Notes under the pieces: generated by a model
What the model saw: the letters and a program-made list of their open reading frames with translations, nothing else
The model's database searches: none
Told to the model about the DNA's origin: nothing
Made by a program: the position numbers and the translations under genes
Assembly: GCA_013076295.1 (NCBI GenBank)
Contig: RQOL01000824.1
Location: 3,968,001 to 4,032,000 of the forward strand
From: Sanderia malayensis
Lineage: Eukaryota > Cnidaria > Scyphozoa > Semaeostomeae > Pelagiidae
Direction of reading: 5' to 3'
Length of the DNA: 64,000 nt
Part shown: positions 12,360 through 23,487 of the stretch, piece by piece
Position numbering within the stretch: the first letter of the stretch is position 1
How the letters are laid out: each line of letters starts with the position of its first letter

Positions 12360-12681
12360 CAGGCTACACATGTCGTCTTCTTTGCACTGAGTTTAAATAT
12401 GAATGTTTACCATGTCCTCAAGGGAACTACATCGCCAAAGACGATAATGAATTGCAAAAATGCCCTCCTGGCTCATTTTACCGAGGTGACTTTGCATCAA
12501 TGGACTGTAAGAAATGTCCTGCTGGACAATACGTACCACCAAACCGAGCACCTGGGAAAAGCCCCACAGATTGTCTGGGAATCTACATCACCGAAAACAG
12601 AATCAATTCCATTATTGTGCTTTTTGATTATCCAAATTTTAGGCACAGCTACGTGGCATGGATCGTTTCAGGTATCAAATA
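12360..12681 (+). pseudogene. Cysteine-rich ephrin-receptor-like (GCC2/GCC3) domain exon, orphan fragment
   Basis: An open frame after an acceptor-like AACAG reads through spaced cysteines in the pattern CLPCPQGNYIA, CPPGSFYRG, CKKCPAGQYVPPN, APGKSPTDC. This is the CxxCPxGxY style of Ephrin_rec_like/GCC2_GCC3 repeats found in large extracellular proteins of marine invertebrates. The frame then leaves the pattern (a donor may sit after PTDCLG) and stops at 12681. I found no neighbouring exons with matching modules, so it may be a stray exon, a decayed copy, or part of a gene whose other exons I cannot recognise. Confidence 0.45.
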
Positions 12682-13687
12682 ATCTCGAAGAAACGGTTGG
12701 TTTATGAACACTTGCTGTTGCAGTGTACGCTATTCGAAGCAGAGTAGATATTATCCACTCAGAACATTATATTGCAAAAGAAACAAAGTCATCTATAATT
12801 TATTGATTTATTGAAGGATCTTGAAGAAAAAGCAAACATTTTTGAGAAAAGACCAAGAATTATGAGTGCCGCATTATGCTGCGATTTGCTATCTTCATAT
12901 GGAAGTTTTCATTTGAAAGAAGATTATACCCGAACCTTGGATCTCGAGTTCTTGGATATTTCAAGCTAACAAGCATATATTGGTAATTATACGAGGGTCC
13001 ATCCTGCTAAAGCTTGTGGCTTTGTTTGTGGCAGGAAATTTCGGAGAAAGAAAATATTTACGAAGAGAGTGGAGTTGTTGGTCTTCAGAAGTCGAGTTTG
13101 CTTAATACATCAAGTTAGAAAGACCAGCAACTGTGTGATCTGGAAGAGGTATCGATAAAAATTGATTTGTACATACATATATATTTAATTTAGTAAAAGG
13201 TTTAGGGCTGGGACTCGATAAATTTTAATACTTTTTCACTATTGAATAATTTCGGCTGATTTTTAATAAACTCGAGATTGCGTGTTATTTTACTAAATGA
13301 TTTCTATATTTTTTAGGATGCAAAAACAGCACTAACATTGATCAGTGATTTAACTACCCTACTTCAAAGGCATTCGTAGGTATGTACACAAGATTTTATT
13401 TCAGTTTATTTTGCGTCTTGCCTGATAATCAACCCCCAGAAAATGCAACAGTAATTGCTGTCCTGCACCTCGCTAAACATGTTAGCATGCGATGCGTTTA
13501 CTCCTTTCTTTTTTTTTAGCATGCGATTTTTTTTAGCATATGGATTTTCAAGTCACCTGTTTTTGTGTTTGTCATTTTCATGAAATTATTTTCTTGGAAT
13601 TTTTTTATTTATTTTTACTTAACGTTTGAGAGTTGGGAGAAGGTAATTTTCGAAAATCGAATCGCAAAGAATGTTTGATTCCATTTG

Positions 13688-13753
13688 TGACGTAAGTTGT
13701 AATTGTTAATCAAAGAGACGTCACAATGGTTTAACAAATGAGAGAATATAAAT
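13688..13753 (+). promoter_or_regulatory. Putative Pol II promoter: CRE-like sites and TATA box
   Basis: TGACGTAA at 13688 and GACGTCAC at 13717 (a CRE half-variant and a near-perfect CRE) lie upstream of TATAAAT at 13747. The first ATG downstream is at 13908. This is the best promoter-like arrangement in the window and points into the left arm of the inverted coiled-coil gene pair. Confidence 0.5.
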
Positions 13754-13907
13754 GGCGACATTATTTCATTCAAAAGTTAGTTGTTTTATCAAATTCACGT
13801 TCACATACTGTTTTCAGTTCACGAAGTTACGTTCAAAGTTCGAAGTTTTCAGTTTACATAGTTCAATTTAGTTATTTAGTTAGTTTTGTTTGGCATTTGA
13901 ACTCATA

Positions 13908-14815
13908 ATGTCTGGGTCTTATCCAAATGGTTCCTCGAATAACCAAGTGAATTACGACAGACTTGTTGAATAAGTTAATTTTTTGTTTCTTACATTATTC
14001 GCCATGTAATATGCTATTTGTTTCACTGTGTTTAAACTTTTCGTCCTTTTTTGCAGAAAGGCAGCAAGCTTACGACAGACTTTGGCCGATTATCAAACAG
14101 GAAAGTCTGTCAGACGACAGTCATACACGGCAACATTGGAAGTAAGAATTTAAGAATTTGTTACTTGTTTTTGTTTAATTTCAGTTTGGGTTATCCAATT
14201 TTGACTATCAATAAATTGACATTGATTATATAATATTTTGTTTTCTTTTTACTTTCAGGCAAAATATCGTGGGCAAATCAATACCATATTGGCTCACCTA
14301 GAGATTGCGAGAAATTACATTCTCCAGACAAAGGAGAAAGTTGTAGCCGAGGAATTGACCCTGAAAGAGAAGCAACGAGTTCTTTGGGAAAAGAACAAAG
14401 AAATATGCGATATAAATACAGAGAGATTCCAAAACAACCAAGTTGGCTCAAAGAACCAAATTTTCTTGAAGCAATTGCTGCTTCAAGGGAGCCAGCGCTA
14501 TACGGTGCAGAGAAAGCTCTTTATGGCAAAAAAATGGAGTTATTTGAAGAATTTTTAGGTCGTAAATCTAAGGCGAATGCTTTTGGAGACAAATTGCAAA
14601 TGTTGAAAGATGATGGACTGCGAGTTATTGTCCAAGAGAAAGCTTTGCGAGAAGAAAAAGACAAGTTATTCAAAGAAGATCTAGAGAGAAGAAAATACAA
14701 GAATCACTTAGTTGATGAAATTGAAAAATGCAAGAAAAGAAAAGCAGATAACTGCATAAAATTACAACATCAAAAGGAGAAGATCTTTGAGCTGCAAAAG
14801 GAGAATTTTGAGTGA
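13908..14815 (+). pseudogene. Unrecognised coiled-coil gene, left copy of inverted pair (probably broken)
   Basis: I do not recognise the family. Exon-like segments: about 14056-14141 (KAASLRQTLADYQTGKS, acceptor TTTTTTGCAG, donor GTAAGA) and 14261 onward (AKYRGQINTILAHLEIARNY, then LKEKQRVLWEKNKE). A second, -1 shifted frame from about 14384 encodes a Lys/Glu-rich helical protein (NMRYKYREIPKQPSWLKEPN, LREEKDKLFKEDLERRK) that ends at TGA 14813-14815. The right copy has CGA at that codon and reads about 20 residues further. The ATG at 13908 opens only a 21-codon frame (MSGSYPNGSSNN...). It is not in the frame needed for the next exon, and a TGA blocks that frame upstream. It follows the CRE/TATA cluster. 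Likely a decayed copy, unless splicing differs from what I infer. Confidence 0.55.
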
Positions 14816-15850
14816 CAAGAACAAATCGATTCGTTGAGAGTGCCAAAATCTCCTCGTCAAAGGTCCCTCGTCAGAAGAATCGTATCTTTCTTTTGTAATT
14901 GCGTCACAAGAATCTTCTGACGAGGGACCTTTGACGATGAGATCTTGGCAATCTCAACGAATCGATTTGTTCTTGTCGCTCAAAATTCTCCTTTTGCAGC
15001 TCAAAGATCTTCTCCTTTTGATGTTGTAATTTTATGCAGTTATCTGCTTTTCTTTTCTTGCATTTTTCAATTTCATCAACTAAGTGATTCTTGTATTTTC
15101 TTCTCTCTAGATCTTCTTTAAATAACTTGTCTTTTTCTTCTCGCAAAGCTTTCTCTTGGACAATAACTCGCAGTCCATCATCTTTCAACATTTGCAATTT
15201 GTCTCCAAAAGCATTCGCCTTAGATTTACGACCTAAAAATTCTTCAAATAACTCCATTTTTTTGCCATAAAGAGCTTTCTCTGCACCGTATAGCGCTGGC
15301 TCCCTTGAAGCAACAATTGCTTCAAGAAAATTTGGTTCTTTAAGCCAACTTGGTTGTTTTGGAATCTCTCTGTATTTATATCGCATATTTCTCTGTTTTT
15401 TGACCAAAGAACTCCTTGCTTCACTTTCAAGATCTTTTCCTCGCTTACAATTTTTTCCTTTGTCTGGAGAATGTACTTTCTCGCAATCTCCAGGTGAGCC
15501 AATATGGTATTAATTTGTCCACAATATTTTGCCTGAAAGTAAAAAGAAAACGAAATATTATATAATCAATGTCAATTTATTAATAGTCAAAATTCAATAA
15601 TCCTAACTGAAATTGAATAAAAACAAATAAAAAATTCTTACTTCCAATGTTGCGGTGTATGACTGTCGTCTGACAGACTTTCCTGTTTGATAATCGGCCA
15701 AAGTCTGTCGTAAGCTTGCTGCCTTTCTGCAAAAAAGAACGAAAAGTTTAAATAGAGTAAAACAAATAGCATATTACATGGCGAATAATGTAATAAACAA
15801 GAAATAATCTTTCTCAGTAAGTCTTTTTTCTTCCTCACTGATGTCATCAT
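13955..15850. repeat. Large diverged inverted repeat carrying two copies of one gene
   Basis: The left arm (about 13955-14880) and right arm (about 14911-15830) are reverse complements across exons and introns, separated by a spacer of about 30 bp (14881-14910). Pairing offsets drift by about 8 bp along the arms and there are many substitutions, so the duplication is not recent. Both arms keep the same intron positions, so it was copied at the DNA level. Confidence 0.92.
14904..15850 (-). CDS. Unrecognised coiled-coil gene, right copy of inverted pair
   Basis: This is the same gene as the left arm, on the minus strand. A short opening frame from ATG 15850 (MMTSVRKKKDLLRK) is in phase with the next exon (KAASLRQTLADYQTGKS, about 15642-15727). 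That is followed by QINTILAHLEIARKYI and LKVKQGVLWSKNRE. The Lys/Glu-rich C-terminal frame (REIPKQPSWLKEPNF ... IFELQKENFERQEQIDSLR) runs on to a stop at 14904, further than in the left copy. As on the left, the N- and C-terminal frames are offset by -1. At the switch the zero frame reads TCA AAA AAC, a canonical slippery heptamer (A_AAA_AAC). The first-exon donor here is GATTAT rather than GT, so it may be decayed too. Function unknown; predicted mostly helical. Confidence 0.5.
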
Positions 15851-16189
15851 TCACACTTTCAAAAATAACTTGACCGTTGATATGACAACCCAACATTAAA
15901 AACTGTTTTTAACACCGACGTGAAGACATTACTGACTGCAGCATGGAGCAGAAACATGGAGGACAGCAGTCACAACACATTACCGAACCATTCCTACCTT
16001 GTGGAGCTAGTTCGGCTTTCCATGACACGTCCAAAACCACAGGTATATTATCATTCATAGCAGTGGCCAGTTCCTTTCTCCAATACCCGGTATATTCGGT
16101 CAATTGATTAATGTAAGGTGTTTGAGCTATCACTGTTCATCTTTTTCCATGTGTTGGTTCAACAATGACCACCTATTAGGGAATAAGCA

Positions 16190-16380
16190 TAACTACAGTA
16201 AAAACCCCCATATAAGAACCTATCTTTGTAAGAACATTTAGGCAAATATTTCCTTTTAAATACATAGAAGAATCAATAGTCTATTGTGTTTGAAAAATTG
16301 CCTGGATTCGATGCAAAATCTTACACGCAGATTTTTACTGCAGTGCAGGGTCTGTGGTTCGAGCCCAGTCATACTTAATT
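16190..16380. repeat. Transposon-like and tRNA-like fragments between genes
   Basis: CAGTAAAAACCCCCATATAA near 16196 resembles a MITE end. GTGGTTCGAGCCC near 16352 is a good Pol III B-box in a tRNA-like context. I found no intact cloverleaf, so these are fragments. Confidence 0.4.
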
Positions 16381-16659
16381 GCGTGACTAAACTACCCCCC
16401 ACCTTTTATAAATAAAATTGCCAACGAAGCGCAGCTTTCTTTCACAATTTAGAGTCCACAGTTTTGAAAGAAGTATTTTTGAAAGATTTGACAATCAGCT
16501 GAAAGGTAATTTCGTTTTTCATAGCTATTAACTTGAATAGTATCATTTAAGATCATTTTTAATATTTATTACATCCCATGAAGAATGGAACATATGCTAT
16601 ATACCTATCTCAAGATGCCACAATCAAAACGTGCTCTTGTGAATTTAGGCCGGTATACG

Positions 16660-16940
16660 TATATGGCGTTGTTGTTGTCGATCAAGCCCCCACCTCCGAA
16701 CAAGCCAACCCCTCGAATAAGCCCCCACCTTGTAATCATTTACAAGGATGTTGAATCCAAGTATTAAGACATCGAGGATGTGCAGTGAGTTTATTGCAAA
16801 TAGCAGCAAGTTTAAGATGATAATTTTATTATTTGATGATGCACACCAGAATAAAACTTTTATAAAGCTTGGGCACTAATATGAAAATCCAGCCAATAAG
16901 CCCCAAGGTGCTTATTTAAGCATTTATTGTAACTTTATAC
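16660..16940. mobile_element. Diverged fragment of the CTCGAATAAGCCCCC element
   Basis: CCCCTCGAATAAGCCCCCAC near 16710-16730 and AATAAGCCCCAAGGTGCTTA near 16896 match the interior of the element at 7467-7927. The ends are degraded. It lies just upstream of the PEX5 start codon. Confidence 0.55.
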
Positions 16941-16987
16941 GTGACTTTGTGTTGATTATTGATGAATATTTTTAGGAGTTTGTCATC

Positions 16988-19900
16988 ATGGCTATGAAAC
17001 ATCTGGTTGAAGGTGAATGTGGGGGTTCAAACCCCCTAATGAATATGGTATCCCATTTTACTCAAGACAAAGCCAGACACCAGGTAACATTTTGCAACAA
17101 AAATTTTTATTTCTCATTGTGTTTCTTGATGATTTCAATGAACTCTTAAATGTATGATTTTTTTGGCTGGTTAGTGATTTTCTTTTAAATTATTTTCATG
17201 CAGGATCCGATGGCAAGAGAAGATTGGCATTTACAGGTAATTTATTTGTCCATCATAAAATGACTGCTATCTCTGTGTGCGTAACACTCATTGGGTTGTA
17301 TTGTAATGGATGTATAGGAAACTGATACCGATTGTGCATAAGATACTGATGTGGTAATATGTTGCAGTTATTTTCAAATGATTCATGCAGTGGTGTAAAT
17401 GAATGTCTCTTTGTATCAGCAGCAACATAGTTTCCATGATGCAAGCGAACAAGAGGTACAGTTAAACAATTGATATACTCAACTGCTATTTTTGCTAATT
17501 TGCAAATCGTACTCACAGTGTATTGCATCATATTGTAGCTTCTTTCAGAATATTTGCATGGTGGAAATTATTACGACGCTCCACAAACATTTCGCATGGA
17601 TAAGTTGCTAAGTGAGATGCATGAAATTGATCAAATGCATAGACAACCTATCATGCAGCCTTTGCACACAGGTTAGTAGTGGCATTTTTCAAAATTTATT
17701 GAAGATCTTTTCAAATTTCCTGTGCATATCTCTTCAGATATGAATATTTCAGTTCAAATGATTAACAAAGCCTGTGTTTTCTAATAGACATGCCATCAAG
17801 TGATTGGGCTGATGAATTCTTGGCTCCACTTTCAAGTCGTGGAGCAGAAGGTGTTTATAATTTACAATGTCATTGTCTATTCCTCTTGCAATATCTCAAG
17901 CTACTCTTCTGTGATAATATGTTGAGTATTTCTTCTGCCAAATTCTAGAGCTGTCCATCTGCAATGTATCCATTTATTCATCTTGAATACATCTAGCTAC
18001 TTTTTTTTATATTTTGTTATATTTTAACATACTCAAGGCCTGCGTTTTGCATTGATTTTGTTTTTGGATCTTACAGCATCCGGTCAGTGGGTTGATGAAT
18101 TTACGAGGCATGACGTGGCAGGGCTGAACGATGACATTCTTAAAACTAACGGTGGACACAACAAATGGGCAGATGAATATCTTGATTATGCAATGTGGGT
18201 ATTGAATTGTATATACCCATAAGATCTCACCCCATATCAAAATGCAAAAATCTGTTGTGCAAGGTGACTCAGACATCCAGGGGAATAGAATGTTTTTTTG
18301 AGCTATTGAAAAATGATAGGGATCAAAGTTATTTGTGGTCAAATCTAAATTGGTATATTGCAGCTGTAAAATTGCAATTTTTCTTTGTTTTATGGCCATA
18401 GTCTTGGTTGGTTGTATTGCTTGGGTTGGGTTGAACAATGGATTCACAAGCATTTCAATTTCTTGTTTTTTGTTATACATTTGTTCAAATTATATACTTT
18501 GCTGTTTTTATTTTTAGATCTGATAAAACAAGACCTGATGATTCGCTGCAAAGAACAGCTCAAGAGATTCTCGATAAAGTTGAAGATGATGAACTACGAA
18601 ATACAACGGTATTACATTGCATTTGTTTTCTGCAATTATTATTGTGTTTAATTATTAGTTATAAGTAAGGATTAGCTATAGGAAGATGTTGATCAAATTT
18701 TGATTGATATCTATTTTTGTGTGTAGTTTATGAAAACGGTTGAAAATTTAAGCAAAGGAGGAGATTTGGTTGATCAGGTGATTGCTAATCAACATTTTGT
18801 TTCACTATCAAATGTGATTATCATTGATATCGCTCAATTATCATTTTCAATGATTATTGAGTGGTTAGATTGTTAACTGATTATTCAATTCTCCATTAAT
18901 TGAATGAAGTACCAATTATAATACCTTTTTCACTTTAATAATTTTTTCATTAGACCTTTTACAGTATGGCTCTCTTTTTTATATATTAAGATGCTACCAA
19001 CCTATTTGTGATCGTTTTTGCTATCTACTTTTCTTTCTTTTTCCAGCTCAATTTGGATCGAAACCAGGAAGAATGGGCTGAAGAATTCGAGAGGGAAAAT
19101 TCCGCCACCGCAGTAGATGCGGATGCGCAGAAGTGGATTGATGAATATTCATTGAATGACGTAATATCTTATCGTAAAATTTATCAGCCAATACTTTGCA
19201 TCAATTATGTAGGTTAGATTGGATTCCTGTGAGATTTGAAAATGAGGTCTTAATCAATCTGAGACTGACTCTGTATCTGTTTTATTCAATGCAGAGTGAT
19301 GTTGACTATTGGCGAAAACTACAGACGGAATGGGATGAACTAGCAAGGTCATCATTATTATTATTATTATCATTATTAAAGCTAAAGCTTAGGTTTTGAA
19401 GCTTTTATTTTTATTAAAGTCTTGGACTCTGTTTATTGCAGTGATGATATTGAATCTGATCACCCATGGCTGCAGCAATATAAAGACGAATATAAGAAAG
19501 TATGTTCATTTATCACGATTTAAAGCAGCAGAATGCTCGACTTTACAGTGTATTTTAACATGACGTATCCCTATTGTTTCTATGTAATGCTCAATTCATG
19601 ACACTGGTCTTAAGATATATTGAATTCAGGTTTCTTTTTGTATTGAGAGAATTGGAAACAATGAAATAAAATGGAGCTTTGAACGCACAAAACGTATCAT
19701 AGAATCGCCGCACCATAGCCACTGATTTTATAGCAGTTGGAATACGATGCAATGGGTTTTAAATTCGTTTTTGTATTTGATAAATGTGTATCCATTGAGA
19801 ATGTCGGCAAAGTTTTTCCACTTCAATTAAACAAGGTCAACCAACGACATCCGGTGAAATAAGCCTTGCATTCATGAGGAGGGGAATAATCCTACAATTT

Positions 19901-22614
19901 GTCTCGTGAATTCTAGGGAATTGTTGGACTTACACGTCCTTCAAGTACCAACTTCTTCAACCGATTAGATTTGATCTGCAGTAAATATGGTATTATGAAT
20001 ATTTTCGTTTCTCCAACAAGGATTACACATTTGAAGATGACAATCCCTTTAAAGATCATCAGAATGCGTTTGAAGAAGGACTTGAGAAACTTAAAGAAGG
20101 AGATCTTATCAGTGCTATTTTATTATTTGAAGAAGCCGTAAGTCAGCTCGTTATTTCAAGCTATTTCTCTGCTGGATTTGCACCCTCTTTCTCCCTCTCT
20201 CTCTCTCTGTTATACAGTGAGATGTAAGGGACTTTCAATTACGTTTAGGTTCGAGCAGAACCCGAACATGCGGAGGCATGGCAATACCTTGGCACAAGTC
20301 AGGCGGAAAACGAACAAGAAACATTAGCAATCAGCGCCTTAAACAAGTACGTAATCATGATCATATCATAACTAAAATTGCCATTCAACCTTTATGAGTC
20401 GACAATTGTATGGGTTGAACTCATCAATGTGTCCATTTTTATCGTTTTCTTTATCCATGTATTTATGGCATTATAGTTCTGAGGCTAGCCATGGAGAAAG
20501 ATAGAGACTTATTTATGGTTCCATTGCTATTTCTGATTAACATCACTTTCTTGTCATAACATTGTGAATTAATATGATATTCAATTCTTTTTTAAGGTGT
20601 CTCGAGCTACAACCAGATAATTTAACAGCACGAATGGCCTTAGCTGTCAGTTATACCAACGAATCACTACAATATCAAGTAAGGATGTACCGTTAAATTT
20701 ATCACCCTGTTCTGAAATCCAGTATGATTATCTTGCCGGGGAGGGAAGGGAGGAGTTGCTGGACGCAATTCCATAGCAATTTTATCAATTGTATTCATCA
20801 GATGATTTTGTTTTACAGGCATGTGAGTCTCTGAGAGACTGGCTTAGACATAACCCAAAGTGAGTTGTATGACTAGCTTATCCCCGTTGGTTTTAAAAAT
20901 GAAAGCATATTGGAAAACAAAGGATCACGAATCATTGCAAGAGATATTTTTAATCGCATAGTTCTTCTTCACACTATGATCGTGCCTCACTATCTGCGTT
21001 TGTGATTTCAGATACAAAGGTTTAATGAAAGGAGATGGCGAAACTCAAACGAAGAGACGGGCAGCATCCATGATGTCCAAAGAAGATTTTGATCAAATTC
21101 ACGATCTTTTCATTGAAGCAGCTCAATTGTCTGCAGATGGAAACATCGATGCTGATGTACAAGTAAGGAGAACAATCTTTGATCCGTACAGAACTTCAAA
21201 ATAGCTTTGAAAATCGGAAACATACCGAAACATAATAACTACGTTCTCTTTCTGACGTACTACTCCGATGAGTATCAGACGAAAAGCTTTAGTGGTTATT
21301 ATGTTTCGCCATGTTTCCGATTTTTAAAGCTATTTTGAAGTAAGAAGAGCCTGATAACCTGATCACATGATTACTTGATCACACGATTACATGATTACAT
21401 GATCACATGATTAAATGATTACAGGATTAAATGATCACATGATCACATGATTACTCGATCACATGATTACCTGATCACATGATTACTTGATCACATGATT
21501 ACTTGATGACATGATTACTTGATGACATGATTACTTGATCACATGATTACATGATTACTCGATCACATGATTACAGGATTAAATGATTAAGTGATGACTT
21601 AGTTATGATAACATGATTATGTGATTAAGCAATTTTGTCTTCCCCTTCCCCTTACAGGTTGGTCTGGGCGTCCTGTTCAATCTGAGTGGCGATTATCAAA
21701 AAGCAATTGATTGTTTCCAGACCGGACTTCAATCACAGCCTACGGATCATTACATCTGGAACAAACTCGGTGCCACGTTGGCCAACAGCGGACGTAGCGA
21801 GGAAGCAATTGAATCATACCGGCATGCATTGCAATTGAATCCAGCATTTATCAGAGCAAGATACAATCTCGGCATCAGTTGTGTTAATCTTGGTGCCAAC
21901 GTAGAGGCAATAGAGCATTTTCTAACTGCCTTAAACATGCAGAGAAAGGTATGTATTTTATGTTTTTATCATTATATCATGCTACTCTTTAATTATAACC
22001 AGAAGTTGAAGCTATGACAGGTTTTCGGCCTGCTAACTTCTGGGGAATTACCCCCAGCTGGCCCAATACCTTGCCCAACCCCAGTAGTGATGGGGAAATC
22101 AGAGAAATTCCCCAGTTTTTTGGGTGCAATCAAACTTTGTAGAAAAGAGAATGACATTCTTTTAGACCATCTTTCTAAAGATTTCATTGTGGCACAAATT
22201 ATTTTCCAGGTTTTTCCGGCCTTCTTGAAAAATCACCCTCCCGCTAATTTAAATTTCTTAATAAATGTTGAGTTATGATGAGAATTTGTGAAAATTCTTG
22301 TGAAGATATAATTAAGCCTTGATGGTTCGACAAGACAAATGCTGTGGTCGACACTTCTTTTCATGCATATTCTACCTCCTCTGACAAATGTTACATTCAT
22401 TGTCTCGTTTTCAATTAGCGAACATTTTTTCATTGTGATGGATTTGTTCTTTTGCCAGGGGGAAAGTCCTTCTGGTGTTGTGACAACGATGTCAGATAAC
22501 ATTTGGTCAACGCTTCGTATGTCTATCTCATTAATTGGAAGAGGTGAACTGCTACCCGAGGTTGAAAGACGTAACTTAGAAAGACTCAATAAAGAGTTTA
22601 ATATGCATGAATAA
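16988..22614 (+). CDS. PEX5: Peroxisomal targeting signal 1 receptor PEX5
   Basis: Eighteen exons: 16988-17083, 17204-17236, 17420-17455, 17539-17671, 17788-17850, 18077-18194, 18518-18608, 18727-18777, 19047-19160, 19295-19347, 19442-19499, 20021-20137, 20249-20346, 20597-20678, 20819-20859, 21012-21162, 21658-21948, 22459-22614. They sum to 593 codons plus stop, in phase throughout. PEX5 carries PTS1 cargo from the cytosol to the peroxisome membrane. The N-terminus ([18 protein letters not shown]) keeps the conserved cysteine used for mono-ubiquitination and export. The middle has WxxxF/Y docking motifs: WADEF, WVDEF, WADEY, WAEEF, WIDEY. The C-terminal TPR domain binds PTS1 ([77 protein letters not shown]) and ends with [14 protein letters not shown]. 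The stop TAA sits inside AATAAA (22610-22615). Confidence 0.97.
21345..21628 (+). repeat. Degenerate short tandem array in PEX5 intron 16
   Basis: The core is a run of about 11-16-bp units of the form TGATCACATGATTACT, with variants TGATTAAATGATTACA and CGATCACATGATTAC, repeated about twenty times. It is bounded by AAGAAGAGCCTGATAACC on the left and the acceptor tract on the right. Confidence 0.9.
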
Positions 22615-22615
22615 A
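22610..22615 (+). terminator. AATAAA polyadenylation signal overlapping the PEX5 stop codon
   Basis: The last codons read CAT GAA TAA with AATAAA starting at 22610. If used, cleavage would leave a 3' untranslated region of only a few tens of bases. Confidence 0.5.
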
Positions 22616-23487
22616 TTAAAATTAGCATGTTTGCATTTAAAAGTGAAAGTCTCTCGCCTCGCGAAACGCAAAATTTAGAAATTAATCATATACCTATTAG
22701 GTTTTTGAAATATGTAATTATTTATATTTTGTTTGAATTGTATTTTACGAAAACTGTTGTCTTTTGTGATCAAGCTACTTATTAATTGATAAGTTCTTGG
22801 AATCGAACAGATAGACCGAGTGCACTGCTCGAACCTCTGACCGATTGTTTCCTCGTACTGGAAAGTCGAAAAGAGGCTTGTCAAATAATTTTTAATGGCT
22901 TCAGAGTAACAACTTTCTCTTATCAAGTTTTTGAAGATACACGTCCAAGGTAATTTTTGCATATGTTAAAACTATAATCTACTATTGAGCTAATTTCCAA
23001 AGATTTCTCGTGAAATCATTAATTCTCTGGCCTAATTCAATGTTTAATTCTGAAAGGGGGTGTGGTCTTGTATAGTGGCAAAATAAAATTGGTTGCATTG
23101 CACTTTTGAGAGGGGTGATCTGATGATGGCTAGTCATATCTTGACAAGGATACCCTTTTCTTATGTGGCAGACACCAGTGGAGAAATCTCCATTATGAGA
23201 CAATCTTGTTTTGCTTGCTTAAAGCCATGCTTCCCATGTTTATATTTGACCCAGGTCAACACTGAACAACAGCACAAACCTATTGAATACACACAGCTGC
23301 TTTTTTTCCAGCAGTTAATCCTAAAACGATTTCTCTTGCTGCAAATGTGACCATGTTGGACTATGAATATTTACCTTGAGATTATAACCATGTGTTTTTA
23401 ATAATTAATCAAAAGTGTATCACTGATTTGATTCAATTAGCAGCAGGGAATTCATCAGAGAAGAAATTCATCATTCATGATGCAAGA
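22616..23487. other. Spacer between PEX5 and GGCX, no gene seen
   Basis: AT-rich, with open frames too short and unlike any protein I know. It must contain the GGCX promoter and 5' leader; no TATA box stands out. Confidence 0.5.

Noticed and set aside
14238..14558. The last 50 or so codons of the first frame in the left arm (ICDINTERFQNNQV...) as true protein
   Set aside because: They overlap the stronger Lys/Glu-rich frame and look like out-of-frame translation, though the switch point itself is unresolved.
21345..21628. CRISPR array
   Set aside because: Units are short, degenerate and without unique spacers, and the DNA is a eukaryotic intron.
22233..22628. 131-codon minus-strand frame over the last PEX5 exon
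   Set aside because: It is antisense to a conserved PEX5 exon and has no homology I can see.
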